A stretch of DNA of 64,000 bases from Reichenbachiella sp. GTDB lineage: Bacteria; Bacteroidota; Bacteroidia; Cytophagales; Cyclobacteriaceae. This document shows, piece after piece, positions 16,740 to 25,557 of the stretch. The position numbers and the translations under genes were made by a program. The notes beneath the pieces are model-generated. The model worked only from the letters and a program-made list of their open reading frames with translations, had not been told where the DNA came from and did not search any database. Every line of letters starts with the position of its first letter. Position 1 is the first letter of the stretch. The stretch lies in assembly GCF_033344935.1 (NCBI RefSeq), contig NZ_JAWPMM010000001.1, positions 2,838,001 through 2,902,000 of the forward strand. The letters run 5' to 3'.

Positions 16740-17834
16740 ATGGCACTACAAGACGAAATTGAGTTAAAATCAAAGGAGATTCATACAGAAAACTTAAGCA
16801 TGTCTATTGGCGAAATTATCAGCATGTATTCTGATGAAGACTTAGACATTCATCCTGAATTTCAGAGATTTTATAGATGGAGTGACGCGCAAAAATCCAA
16901 GCTTATTGAATCAATATTGCTTAACATTCCAATTCCTTCAATTTTCGTTGCACAAAGAGCAGATGGAATTTGGGATGTCGTTGATGGACTCCAAAGATTA
17001 TCTACAATTCTTGAATTTATTGGAGTCCTTAGAAACAATAATAACGAATTGATTGATCCATTAGAGTTAACTGAAACCACCTTACTACCATCTCTAGAAA
17101 AGAAGAAATGGGATTCAGAAGATGAACACTCTTTTACAGATGCTCAACAGAGATATTTTAAGAGGAGCCGATTAAACTTTGTGATAATTCAAAAAGAGAG
17201 TGATTCTAGTAGTAAGTACGAACTATTTCAGCGATTAAATACTGGTGGGAGTTCATTGACACCTCAAGAAGTAAGAAACTGTCTTCTAATAATGAATAAC
17301 GAGGAGTATTTTGAAAAATTGAAAGATCTTTCTGAATACGATCCATTTTTGAACACAATAAATATATCAGACAAAAATTTAGATGAGCAATATGACAAGG
17401 AATTGACATCTAGATTCCTTGTTCTAAAGGATGTAGACCCGGCAGCGTTAAGTTCAGTCAAAGATTTAGGAATTTATCTTGATGATATGCTCGTTGACTA
17501 TTTTCAAAAACATAATAATAGTTGGACAGCCACAGAAGATCTCTTTAGACGGACTTTCCGACTAATAGATGAAACTGTTGGTGACGATGCATTCAAACGT
17601 TATAATCTAACTTCTAATGTATTCTATGGTGGATTTATTGTATCAGCATTTGAAATGGTCGCTCTTGGAATAGCCAATAATATTGAACATTGGGAAGTAC
17701 ACAGAACGGAAATAAGGGAAAAGATTGTTGAGTGCTGGCAAAAGATTTCGGACGATAATATAACATGGAAAGGCTACAGTGCTGCAGGTAGACTACCAAA
17801 AACCATTTCTGTTGGTCAAGAGGTATTTCAATGA
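16740..17834 (+). CDS. DUF262 (GmrS/ParB-like) protein, partner of a HEPN protein
   Basis: 364 residues, no signal. It carries the DUF262 marks: PEFQRFYRW (39-47), VDGLQRLSTI with the DGxQR motif (82-86), and FQRLNTGGSSLTPQEVRNCL (163-182). DUF262 is the ParB/sulfiredoxin-like nucleotide-binding domain of GmrSD-type modification-dependent restriction enzymes. Here there is no DUF1524 HNH nuclease domain, so this chain alone is unlikely to cut DNA. Its last four bases (ATGA) overlap the HEPN gene. The pair is strikingly AT-rich, which suggests transfer. I infer a two-gene defence or toxin-antitoxin-type module. Confidence 0.85.
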   Translation: MALQDEIELKSKEIHTENLSMSIGEIISMYSDEDLDIHPEFQRFYRWSDAQKSKLIESILLNIPIPSIFVAQRADGIWDVVDGLQRLSTILEFIGVLRNNNNELIDPLELTETTLLPSLEKKKWDSEDEHSFTDAQQRYFKRSRLNFVIIQKESDSSSKYELFQRLNTGGSSLTPQEVRNCLLIMNNEEYFEKLKDLSEYDPFLNTINISDKNLDEQYDKELTSRFLVLKDVDPAALSSVKDLGIYLDDMLVDYFQKHNNSWTATEDLFRRTFRLIDETVGDDAFKRYNLTSNVFYGGFIVSAFEMVALGIANNIEHWEVHRTEIREKIVECWQKISDDNITWKGYSAAGRLPKTISVGQEVFQ

Positions 17835-18463
17835 AAGTTAGAACAATTAATGAATTACAGGATAAACTCGATAACGAAATTCAATGGCGAAAAAAGGAAA
17901 TCATTGATTACAAACTCATCATTGAAAGAAATAAACGTTCAACACTTATAATTCCTTTGGTCAGAGGAGGAATAGCACTAAGCTATGCGCATTGGGAAGG
18001 TTTTGTTAAAATGTCTTCTTCAATCTTTGTCAGCTACATTTCAACCAAAAAAATTCCTCTCGATCAAATGAAGCTTAATTTTATAGCTTTGTCTTACCAA
18101 AAACGGTTAAATAAAGGAAATGGCATTGAAGAGTGCATACTACTAATTGAGGATATTATTAAAAGCAATCAAAAGGCTTGCAAAATACATGATAAGGACA
18201 TTATTGATACCAAATCAAATTTGAAGTTCCATGTGTTGAAGGATATTCTAATCTCTCTTGGTTTAGAGCTTTCACATTTTGAATCCAAAGAAAATTTCAT
18301 TGATAAAAAATTAGTAGATACTCGAAATGATATAGCACATGGGACTTATAGAGACATAGTTTATGAAGATTTTGAAATAGTATACAATAACGTAATTCCT
18401 CTAATGGAGTACTATAAATCACTGATTGAAAATTCGGCAGTCCAAGAAAGCTATAAAAAATAA
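17831..18463 (+). CDS. MAE_28990/MAE_18760-like HEPN protein, candidate RNase effector
   Basis: 210 residues, helical and cytoplasmic. Residues 45-62 (RGGIALSYAHWEGFVKMS) match the start of MAE_28990/MAE_18760-type HEPN domains. Near the C-terminus stands DTRNDIAHGTY with R165 and H170, the R-x4-H motif of HEPN ribonucleases. HEPN effectors cut RNA in many abortive-infection and toxin systems. It is translated by coupling from the DUF262 gene (4-base overlap) and shares its low GC. I infer that this is the effector and DUF262 the sensor or neutraliser; direction of action is not shown by sequence. Confidence 0.82.
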   Translation: MKVRTINELQDKLDNEIQWRKKEIIDYKLIIERNKRSTLIIPLVRGGIALSYAHWEGFVKMSSSIFVSYISTKKIPLDQMKLNFIALSYQKRLNKGNGIEECILLIEDIIKSNQKACKIHDKDIIDTKSNLKFHVLKDILISLGLELSHFESKENFIDKKLVDTRNDIAHGTYRDIVYEDFEIVYNNVIPLMEYYKSLIENSAVQESYKK

Positions 18464-18597
18464 CTGTTTACAAAAAACAACAACACCCAACTTTCAAACA
18501 AAGTATAAACGACTTTTGAGTAAAGTCAATAGTCTACTTTCTCTTGATCTTTGTTTCACATAAATTGAAACAAGACAGAAATGAAAAACAATAATCA

Positions 18598-19095
18598 ATG
18601 GAACTTTTAAAAGTTGCCCAAGAGTGGGCCAAAGCGGAGGTATTCTCCACACGATTCTTTATCCTATTCGCTATTTTGTTTTTAGCCGCAAGTGCAGGGT
18701 TTTGGCAACTCGGCAAAACCGAATTGGCCAAGGCATACGTCATCCCCATGCTGGTAGCAGGCAGTTTACTGATGACTATTGGTGTTGGACTGTTTTTCAC
18801 CAACAAGTCAAGAATCAACCAATTTGAAAAAGCATACCATCAGGATGCCACTGCTTTTGCAGACTCGGAAATAGCTCGTGTAGAAAGTACATTAAAACAA
18901 TACAAAGTGTTTTTTAAAGTTGTTCCTGTAATTATCGTCATAGCCGCCTTATTGATTGTTTTCGTCAACACACCCAATTGGCGAGCGATTGGAATTACTA
19001 CAATCGTCATGATGATTGTCATACTTTTAGTTGATGGCAATGCGCATGCAAGAATCGATGCTTACCATCAGCAGCTGATTACGCTAGTAAGGTAA
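18598..19095 (+). CDS. Four-helix membrane protein of unknown function
   Basis: 165 residues with two pairs of membrane helices (FFILFAILFLAASAGFW, YVIPMLVAGSLLMTIGVGLFF; then VVPVIIVIAALLIVFV, GITTIVMMIVILLV) around a soluble loop of about 45 residues (INQFEKAYHQDATAFADSEIARVESTLKQYK). No family is recognised. The GC content returns to the level of the left flank, so it marks the right-hand limit of the AT-rich insert. Confidence 0.75.
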   Translation: MELLKVAQEWAKAEVFSTRFFILFAILFLAASAGFWQLGKTELAKAYVIPMLVAGSLLMTIGVGLFFTNKSRINQFEKAYHQDATAFADSEIARVESTLKQYKVFFKVVPVIIVIAALLIVFVNTPNWRAIGITTIVMMIVILLVDGNAHARIDAYHQQLITLVR

Positions 19096-19239
19096 AAAGC
19101 TATAGCACAGAGATACAATCACCCAGAAGCTTACTCAGTTATTTGCAAAGACTGGTGTGATCCGATACATTTATATTACTTTGAAAAAGTCCATCGTACG
19201 CATATTAGCTGACTGTCCTTTAATCTCTCAATAAAATTC

Positions 19240-19806
19240 ATGCCCCTTACAAAACTCTACTCCATTCTTGAGCGACTAACTACCAAACGAGCAATCCTTG
19301 TCTTATTCGTTGTGGCTCATCTCGTACTGCTCGTAATGATGCTATTCACTTTTCCCAGCATCAATGCCCAATTTGGTACCGAAGCCTTCGATTTGAGAGC
19401 CACTGGTTATTCAGTAGAAGAAGCTACAGTGATGCTTCAAAACCTTAATCAAGAGACCATTGATCTCTATCTATTTCCTCAGCTATTTCTACTGGATGTC
19501 CTCTACCCTTTCTTGCTGGCACTGCTACTGAGTACTTTGATTATTCGATTGTCTGGTTTGATAAAAATGAAACCTCATCCTCTCTTCTCTCATCTCTACT
19601 TGTTGCCCTTCCTGGCTATGGCATTGGACTATGCAGAGAATGTTTCCATTGCCCTAATGATTACCAATACATCCCAAATATCAGCAAGTGTCATTCAAAC
19701 GGCCAATCTGTTTACTCAATTGAAAAGTGGAGTGACGACGGTATGCTGGTTGGTGGTGATCATACTGTTTTTTGTTTGGTTGATAAAGAGGAAAAGAAGC
19801 TCATAG
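19240..19806 (+). CDS. Four-helix membrane protein of unknown function
   Basis: 188 residues with hydrophobic segments at about 20-38 (ILVLFVVAHLVLLVMMLFTF), 80-105 (FLLDVLYPFLLALLLSTLII), 115-135 and 160-182 (VTTVCWLVVIILFFVWLI). A periplasmic loop of about 40 residues joins helices one and two. It has the look of small Bacteroidota integral membrane proteins with no named function. Start chosen at ATG 19240, which gives a natural N-terminus (MPLTKLYSILERL). It ends 22 bases before the left hairpin of the transposase. Confidence 0.75.
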   Translation: MPLTKLYSILERLTTKRAILVLFVVAHLVLLVMMLFTFPSINAQFGTEAFDLRATGYSVEEATVMLQNLNQETIDLYLFPQLFLLDVLYPFLLALLLSTLIIRLSGLIKMKPHPLFSHLYLLPFLAMALDYAENVSIALMITNTSQISASVIQTANLFTQLKSGVTTVCWLVVIILFFVWLIKRKRSS

Positions 19807-19828
19807 ATTTCTTATATTAGTCATTATT

Positions 19829-19861
19829 AAACCTATAAGGTTTTTGAAACCTTATAGGTTT
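19829..19861. repeat. Left REP-like hairpin flanking the transposase
   Basis: AAACCTATAAGGTTT (19829-19843), loop TTG, AAACCTTATAGGTTT (19847-19861): a perfect 15-base stem. The same element occurs after the transposase gene, which supports a transposase-bound terminal structure. Confidence 0.85.
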
Positions 19862-19873
19862 GTAAATCAACAA

Positions 19874-20467
19874 ATGAAAGGCCTAGAAAAATTCCAACCG
19901 GACACCTTCTATCACCTTGTCAATCACGCTGTAGGTGATGAGAATCTCTTCCGAACAGACGAGAATTATCACTACTTTCTCAGTAAGTACGCCTACTATA
20001 TTACTTCAGTTTGTGACACGGTTTGCTACTGCCTAATGCCCAATCACATTCACATCCTTATCAGAACGCATAGTGAGGAACTGCTCCAAAAGCATCAAAA
20101 GTTTAAGGGCGATTTTCACAAACTGATCATGCAACAAATAAGCAATCTATTGAATGCTTATACCAAGGCCTACAACAAAAAATATGACCGAAAAGGGGCT
20201 CTTTGGATTGATTATACCAAACGTTTTAAAATAGAAACAGACCAACATCTCACAATCGTCATTAATTACATTCATCAAAACCTGATCAAGCATGGATTTA
20301 CTCAAAATCTGAACGATTGGCCACACAGCTCCTATCATTCTCTTCTCTCAAATAAACCAACACTATTGACAAGAACTGAGGTTCTGGAATGGTTCGGAGG
20401 TATAAATGAATATGTGAAATTTCATGTTGAAAATACAGCAGAACTATTAGATCATTGGGAAACTTAA
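19874..20467 (+). CDS. REP-associated (IS200/Y1-type) tyrosine transposase
   Basis: 197 residues from the ATG at 19874. A longer frame opens with a TTG at 19844, but that codon lies in the loop of the hairpin, so it is rejected. The catalytic HUH motif is HIHIL within CLMPNHIHILIRTH; the candidate tyrosine lies in INYIHQNLIKHGF near residue 135. RAYTs are HUH nucleases that act on REP hairpins and rarely move as classic insertion sequences. The gene is bracketed by two copies of one hairpin, which fits a single-gene RAYT unit that may mobilise the repeats. Confidence 0.9.
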   Translation: MKGLEKFQPDTFYHLVNHAVGDENLFRTDENYHYFLSKYAYYITSVCDTVCYCLMPNHIHILIRTHSEELLQKHQKFKGDFHKLIMQQISNLLNAYTKAYNKKYDRKGALWIDYTKRFKIETDQHLTIVINYIHQNLIKHGFTQNLNDWPHSSYHSLLSNKPTLLTRTEVLEWFGGINEYVKFHVENTAELLDHWET

Positions 20468-20498
20468 ACCTATAAGGTTTTAAAAATCTTATAGGTTT
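20466..20498. repeat. Right REP-like hairpin flanking the transposase
   Basis: AAACCTATAAGGTTT (20466-20480), loop TAA, AAATCTTATAGGTTT (20484-20498): the same 15-base stem as on the left with one change (C to T in the right arm, giving a G-U pair). Its left arm begins inside the transposase stop codon. Confidence 0.85.
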
Positions 20499-20504
20499 CG
20501 AAGC

Positions 20505-23096
20505 CTACTCTACTTTCAAGCCATCTACGGGATTAGATCTGGAGATCTTCCTGACCTGAGTAAAAATCGTGGATAGCAGAACTGAAACTAAAAAGCAAGC
20601 AGATATAATAAGACCGGAATAATTCATCGGCATGTGATAGGCAAATACCGTATCAAAAAGGGTCTCGATCAAGAAATAACCTGCAGGTGCGCCAATTAGC
20701 ATCGAAAGCACAAATAGCAATACATACTGTTTGGTTATCATCGTGGCGACACTCTGTACACTGGCGCCTAATACTTTGCGAATACTAAACTCGCGAACTC
20801 TTCCTGATACGTTTAGAGTGATCAGTCCATAAAGCCCTAAACTGGCCAAAATAATTGCTACAATGGCTAATGCCCGCATGAATTCCGCACTGCTATCTAA
20901 GTAATCAAAATATCCACTAAATACACCTTCTTGATAACCACCTTGAAATGGGGTATTTGGGAAATGACCCATCCACTCTTCTCTTAAGCCTTGATAGACG
21001 TCGCTTTGTTTGCCTGACCTTACTTTCATCGATAAATATCGGAAATCCTTTGTAGCTGCTACCTTAAAAATCATGGGTTGGATTTTTGTATCAAAATCCC
21101 AATTGTGAAAGTCCTTTACCACACCTACTATTTCAAACCTTGAGCTGTCCATTTTCACTATCTCGCCAATCGGTTGCTGAAGTGCCAGGTTATGTACAAA
21201 CTGCTCATTGACTACAATAGCTCTCTTGTCGCTTTCCAGATTAGGTTTAAAAGCTCTTCCTTCCAAGATATCCAATCCCATAGTTTCGAAATAATAAGCA
21301 TCTACTGCAAACTGTCCAACCTCATACTTTCGATCGGGCAAATCCAAAGTAACTTTTGGCATGCCATGCCCCAAATGTTGACTAGACCCTGAAATAGATA
21401 ATACATTGGGATTCTGCGACATAGACGCGTACAATTGATCAAAAGCAGATTGATCAGGCACATCCACATACAGCGCTTCAGATGGTTCATAGCCCCAGCT
21501 CCTGGTAGACTGGTAAGCATTATTCTGGGTAAACCAAACGCCTCCTGAGATGGCAATAAATGCCAAAATCAATTGAAAAGTGAGGAATATTTTTGTCAAG
21601 GGATTTTTCTTACCCAACCGAACTGAACCTCTAAAAATGCCCACAACCTGAAACTTGGATATGTACAATGCTGGATAAATACCTGAGGCTAGGCCGGTGA
21701 GCAGCAGCATCCCAAATAAGAAAATCCACAAATCTATATCCATCAGGACCAACTCAAGTCCTCTCCCAAAGAGTCCATTGAACCATGGGATGAAAGTACT
21801 ATAGGCTAGAAACAACCCAAACAACAAGGCGAAAAAGGTCAGCAGAACATTCTCTGCCAAAAACTGGATAATCACCAGACCTCGGTTCGCTCCGATCACT
21901 TTTCTCACGCCAATCTCTTTCAGTCGTTTGGCCGCTGATACGATTCCAATATTGATATAATTCATACAGGCAAGCAAGAGTATAAATCCAGCCATGATAG
22001 ATAAAATCACCCAGCCTTCTTTTCGCATGCCATAAGAAATACCATTGATGATATCATTAGAAGCTGCATGTAAATTCGCAATGGACACAAGTGCAAATGA
22101 TTCTATTGGCCGGTTAGGGTTAGATTCGTTTTGCAGCAATTTATAGGCGTCCATTCCATCCGATATCACATCAATGTTTGAAGGATTTCTGATTGAAATT
22201 AAAGTAGCATTTATAGATCGATTCCAATTGGCCGGATCGTATGCCGTTTCTGCTTGTCTGATATTCTCAAAGTTGACAAGAAAGTCGAAATCAATGGCAT
22301 GACTTTTTGGAAAAGGCGCTGCAACACCACTAATTGTGAAGGATTTGATGTATTCATCCTCAAATTTCATGAGCAAATCTTTTCCTACTGGGTTTAAGTC
22401 TCCAAAGTACTTCACCGACATTTCATCACTGAGAATAATACTGTTCGGGTCCTTTAAACTTCTGGTATCGCCCCATTGCATCGGAAAGGTGAACATTTCT
22501 AAGAATGTGGGATCCACCATTCTCACTCGTTCATGAAATACTTTATCTCCATACTTCAATACGATTCCCAAGTCCTCGATCCTACAGACCTGATCTATCT
22601 GAGGAAAATCCTTCTCAAGCATCTGTGCCAAGGGTAATGGAGTCTGACCGTATTGAAGCAATTCTCCGTCCTCATTAGAAAAAGCAGTGACCACATGCAC
22701 CTCGTGCTTATTCTTGTGAAACTGATCTACACTGATGTCCTGATCAATAAATGCGTAGACAATTAAGCAAATGCCTATCGCCACCGATAGACCAAATACA
22801 TTAATGAAAGAGCTGAGTGGGCTCCTCATCATACTTCTCATGGAAGTTTTGAAATAATTTTTGAACATGATTAAATGGTTAAATTTTGAGTAAAATTGAC
22901 CGAATCCAACAACTGAAGGTCTGATCATTTTCAGAACTTCTAATCGATAGATATTACGCGCCTTTCTGGCGCCATATAGTTTTATGTTTTCTTCGAAAGC
23001 TTCTTCTAAATCGCCCTGAAGTTCTTCGAATAGCTCAGTTCTACAGAACCATTCAAATAGCTTGAGATACAATTTGGGAAGTTGATAGTCTATCAT
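20505..23096 (-). CDS. FtsX/MacB-type ABC permease with PadR-linked N-terminal prefix
   Basis: 863 residues from the ATG at 23096, chosen because it overlaps the PadR stop as ATGA. Residues 1-70 are a soluble prefix (FCRTELFEELQGDLEEAFEE) typical of permeases encoded beside PadR regulators. Then come a first membrane helix, a MacB-like periplasmic domain and three helices, and a second copy of the same arrangement, with FtsX marks such as RLKEIGVRKVIGANRG and REFSIRKVLGASVQSV. It is a mechanotransmission-type ABC permease; the ATPase is not encoded here. Substrate unknown. Its 3' end is seven bases from the right hairpin of the transposase. Confidence 0.92.
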   Translation of the reverse strand: MIDYQLPKLYLKLFEWFCRTELFEELQGDLEEAFEENIKLYGARKARNIYRLEVLKMIRPSVVGFGQFYSKFNHLIMFKNYFKTSMRSMMRSPLSSFINVFGLSVAIGICLIVYAFIDQDISVDQFHKNKHEVHVVTAFSNEDGELLQYGQTPLPLAQMLEKDFPQIDQVCRIEDLGIVLKYGDKVFHERVRMVDPTFLEMFTFPMQWGDTRSLKDPNSIILSDEMSVKYFGDLNPVGKDLLMKFEDEYIKSFTISGVAAPFPKSHAIDFDFLVNFENIRQAETAYDPANWNRSINATLISIRNPSNIDVISDGMDAYKLLQNESNPNRPIESFALVSIANLHAASNDIINGISYGMRKEGWVILSIMAGFILLLACMNYINIGIVSAAKRLKEIGVRKVIGANRGLVIIQFLAENVLLTFFALLFGLFLAYSTFIPWFNGLFGRGLELVLMDIDLWIFLFGMLLLTGLASGIYPALYISKFQVVGIFRGSVRLGKKNPLTKIFLTFQLILAFIAISGGVWFTQNNAYQSTRSWGYEPSEALYVDVPDQSAFDQLYASMSQNPNVLSISGSSQHLGHGMPKVTLDLPDRKYEVGQFAVDAYYFETMGLDILEGRAFKPNLESDKRAIVVNEQFVHNLALQQPIGEIVKMDSSRFEIVGVVKDFHNWDFDTKIQPMIFKVAATKDFRYLSMKVRSGKQSDVYQGLREEWMGHFPNTPFQGGYQEGVFSGYFDYLDSSAEFMRALAIVAIILASLGLYGLITLNVSGRVREFSIRKVLGASVQSVATMITKQYVLLFVLSMLIGAPAGYFLIETLFDTVFAYHMPMNYSGLIISACFLVSVLLSTIFTQVRKISRSNPVDGLKVE

Positions 23097-23419
23097 GACA
23101 GGCCAAGTTTTGGAACCAAACTCCACATCTCTTCTCGTAGTTCTCGTGCTTGCTTGAGAGATTCTTTACCAGCATTTGTTAAGGTGTAGAATCGCTTTCT
23201 CCTTCCACCTCTTTCAGCCGTAGCTCCACCTGTATGCGAGGAGATAAATCCTTTTTCTTCTAATCTGGTCAGTGCTGTATGAAGAGCCCCCCTACTCATT
23301 GTGCGTTTGAGTCTTGTACTTAGCTCTTGCTGGATCTTCAGACCATAAGCCTCATCATCGAGGATTAGAATAGACAATAAGACAATCTCTTGAAACTCTC
23401 CTAAGTTTGAACCTTTCAT
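23093..23419 (-). CDS. PadR-family transcriptional regulator
   Basis: 108 residues from the ATG at 23419 (MKGSNLGEFQEIVLLSILILDD). The longer frame to 23473 would start upstream within the promoter, so it is not used. The PadR winged helix reads DEAYGLKIQQELSTRLKRTMSRGALHTALTRLEEKGFISS, with the wing GRRKRFYTLTNAG. PadR proteins repress envelope and efflux operons, including their own. The overlap of four bases with the permease gene makes this a regulator-transporter pair. Confidence 0.9.
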   Translation of the reverse strand: MKGSNLGEFQEIVLLSILILDDEAYGLKIQQELSTRLKRTMSRGALHTALTRLEEKGFISSHTGGATAERGGRRKRFYTLTNAGKESLKQARELREEMWSLVPKLGLS

Positions 23420-23444
23420 ATCTATTTGTTTCTTATTTGAAGAC

Positions 23445-23476
23445 CAAACGTAGTGAATTATTATTTGTTTCACAAA
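23445..23476 (-). promoter_or_regulatory. Promoter of the padR-ftsX operon with candidate operator
   Basis: On the minus strand, TACGTTTG (23445-23452, full TAnnTTTG match) stands 20 bases from TTTG (23473-23476), the expected -7/-33 arrangement of Bacteroidota promoters. An inverted repeat ATTTGT-TTC-ACAAAT (23463-23477) covers the -33 box and could bind PadR. Confidence 0.6.
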
Positions 23477-23557
23477 TGGAGACTAAATGATTCAGAACTA
23501 CTAATCACTTTTCTAAGCGATTCAGATTTGGTATCTTAGACTTACTAACACCTAAAC

Positions 23558-24691
23558 ATGGCTAAAAAAGAAACCTCAAAAAACGTCTCAGAATCAGACA
23601 TTTTCCCTATATCCAGGGATAAAATGTTTCAATTGATTCTAGACAACATCCCAACGCGCATATTTTGGAAAAATAGGGACTCCATCTATCTAGGCTCTAA
23701 TCACCTATTCGCAAAAGACGCCGGTGTGGACGCGGCTCCTAATATTTTAGGTAAAACAGATTTTGATTTAGCCTGGAAACAGTCCGAAGCAGAGTTTTTT
23801 ATTAAAACCGACCAAAAAGTAATGGACCGTGGGGAGTCAGAACTAGGTATCATCGAACCTCAAAAGCATGCCGATGGAAAGGAATCCTGGTTAGAAACCA
23901 ATAAAATACCACTCAAAAATGATGACGGAGAAGTGATAGGAATACTCGGGACCTATTCCGACATCACAGAGCGAAAGAAAATATTTGAAGACTTAAAACA
24001 AAAGAACCGAGATCTGGAATTGAAGAACAAAGAACTTGAGCAATTCGCTTTTATAGCCTCACACGATCTTCAAAGTCCACTGCATACCATCATCAATTAC
24101 ATTGACTTATTTCAATCGGAAAACAAAAAAGAACTGAGTAACGAAGGTCAATTGTATTTTGATTTTATAAAGGACGCTTCTACTCGTATGAAGGAGTTGA
24201 TCACTGGGCTTCTTGAATATTCGAGGATTGGTCAGGATATTCAATTAGAAACCATTGATTGTCAGGTAATTTGTGAAGATATTTTGAAAGATCTACAAGG
24301 ATTGATTCAAGAGAAAAATGCCACTATTCAACTCGGCGATCTTCCCGAAGTAGTAGCCAGTTCAGTTGAAATCCGTATGCTATTTCAAAACCTCATTGAA
24401 AATGCATTGAAATTCAGCAAACCAGACATTCCTTGTAAGATTGAAGTTACCCACTCAGACAAAAATCGATATTTTCAGTTTACAGTTTCTGATAATGGAA
24501 TTGGAATTGATCCACAGTTTGAGGAAAAAATATTCATCATCTATCAGCAGCTGCATAACAAAACTACCTACGGTGGCAATGGAATTGGATTAGCGCATTG
24601 CAAGAAAATTTTAGATACCTTTGGAGGTAAAATATGGCTTGACCAAAATTCAAAATATGGCGCCAGGTTTCACTTTACCATACCAAAATAA
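23558..24691 (+). CDS. Cytoplasmic PAS-domain histidine kinase
   Basis: 377 residues with no membrane helix. A PAS domain spans about 22-140 (FQLILDNIPTRIFWKNRDSIYLGSN, ending GTYSDITERKK). A coiled coil leads to the HisKA box FIASHDLQSPL with H169. The ATPase domain shows LFQNLIENALKFS (N box), DNGIGI (G1) and GGNGIGLAHCKKI (G2). It probably senses an internal signal. The next gene, a receiver-only response regulator, starts on the very next base, so they are a cognate pair. This kinase has the bacteriophytochrome-like DHp layout (SHDLQ-P). Confidence 0.92.
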   Translation: MAKKETSKNVSESDIFPISRDKMFQLILDNIPTRIFWKNRDSIYLGSNHLFAKDAGVDAAPNILGKTDFDLAWKQSEAEFFIKTDQKVMDRGESELGIIEPQKHADGKESWLETNKIPLKNDDGEVIGILGTYSDITERKKIFEDLKQKNRDLELKNKELEQFAFIASHDLQSPLHTIINYIDLFQSENKKELSNEGQLYFDFIKDASTRMKELITGLLEYSRIGQDIQLETIDCQVICEDILKDLQGLIQEKNATIQLGDLPEVVASSVEIRMLFQNLIENALKFSKPDIPCKIEVTHSDKNRYFQFTVSDNGIGIDPQFEEKIFIIYQQLHNKTTYGGNGIGLAHCKKILDTFGGKIWLDQNSKYGARFHFTIPK

Positions 24692-25075
24692 ATGAATCAA
24701 ATTGACCATGTTTTATTGGTTGACGATGACGTCCCGACTAACTTCATCCACGAAGTCATTCTGAAGAAAACTAATCGATTCAAACAGATTGGTTCGGTAT
24801 TGAGTGCAACGGAAGCACTAGATTATCTTCAGGTTAGTCGACCCAACCTTATTTTCCTTGATATTAATATGCCAGCCCTATCTGGCTGGGATTTTATTGA
24901 TCAATTTAGATCCCTGCCACTCGAACAGAAAGAGAATATTGTTATTGTCATGTTGAGCACTTCTATGGATCCCAAGGACAGAAAAAGAGCTGAAATTTGT
25001 AGTGAGATTCAAGAGTTTGTGAGCAAGCCCATTTCGGTTGAAAAAGTGGAAGATATTCTAGTCTCTCATTTTTAA
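24692..25075 (+). CDS. Single-domain response regulator (CheY-like)
   Basis: 127 residues, receiver domain only. Acidic pocket D11-D12 in LLVDDDVPTN, phosphoacceptor D57 in NLIFLDINMP, the switch S/T in VMLSTSMDP, and the conserved Lys in VSKPIS. No output domain, so it acts by protein contact or phosphotransfer. It starts directly after the kinase stop codon; this type of kinase + receiver pair is common in Bacteroidota. It ends five bases before the convergent guanine deaminase gene. Confidence 0.93.
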   Translation: MNQIDHVLLVDDDVPTNFIHEVILKKTNRFKQIGSVLSATEALDYLQVSRPNLIFLDINMPALSGWDFIDQFRSLPLEQKENIVIVMLSTSMDPKDRKRAEICSEIQEFVSKPISVEKVEDILVSHF

Positions 25076-25080
25076 GCCAG

Positions 25081-25557
25081 TCAATATTCTTTCTTCAATT
25101 CACTATTACTCCAAATTTTAAAGGCCTCTAAGGCTTCCTCCCTGAGCATTTGTTGGGTGAAAAGTTTTCTTTCAGCAATTGGTTTTGCAATTTCTTCATA
25201 GATGAATTGGTCATCAAATTGAATGTTAGCAGCATCAGATTTAGAGTTCGCAAAGTAAACTTTATCAGGTCTGGCCCAATAAATAGCCCCTAAGCACATG
25301 GGACATGGTTCACAACTTGTATAAATTTCGCATCCATCCAATTGAAATGTATCTAAAATTTGGCAAGCAGCTCTGATGGCTACAACTTCGGCATGAGCCG
25401 TTGGGTCGTTCTTTGCAGTGACCTGATTAGTGCCTTTAGCTATTATTTTGCCATCCTTTACGATCACTGCACCAAAAGGTCCTCCGGTGTTGGACTTTAC
25501 ATTGTCAACGGAAAGCCTAATGGCTTCACGCATAAATTTATCTTTATTCTTTTCCAT
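25081..25557 (-). CDS. guaD: Guanine deaminase (cytidine-deaminase fold)
   Basis: 158 residues from the ATG at 25557 (MEKNKDKFMREAI); an in-frame upstream ATG at 25578 is possible but adds an unusual leader. The zinc site is HAEVVAIRAA and SCEPCPMCLGAIYWARP. The closing stretch (IYEEIAKPIAERKL, ending ELKKEY) is close to Bacillus GuaD, rather than tRNA adenosine deaminase TadA. It converts guanine to xanthine in the cytosol. It lies alone and convergent with the response-regulator gene. Confidence 0.88.
   Translation of the reverse strand: MEKNKDKFMREAIRLSVDNVKSNTGGPFGAVIVKDGKIIAKGTNQVTAKNDPTAHAEVVAIRAACQILDTFQLDGCEIYTSCEPCPMCLGAIYWARPDKVYFANSKSDAANIQFDDQFIYEEIAKPIAERKLFTQQMLREEALEAFKIWSNSELKKEY

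Noticed and set aside
16545-18463. The idea that DUF262-HEPN belongs to the ABC operon or to a restriction system with a DNA nuclease
   Set aside because: It is on the opposite strand from the ABC operon, with different GC content, and no HNH, REase or methylase gene is seen next to it.
19844-19873. TTG start for the RAYT transposase
   Set aside because: The TTG is the loop of the perfect hairpin; the ATG at 19874 gives a natural start.
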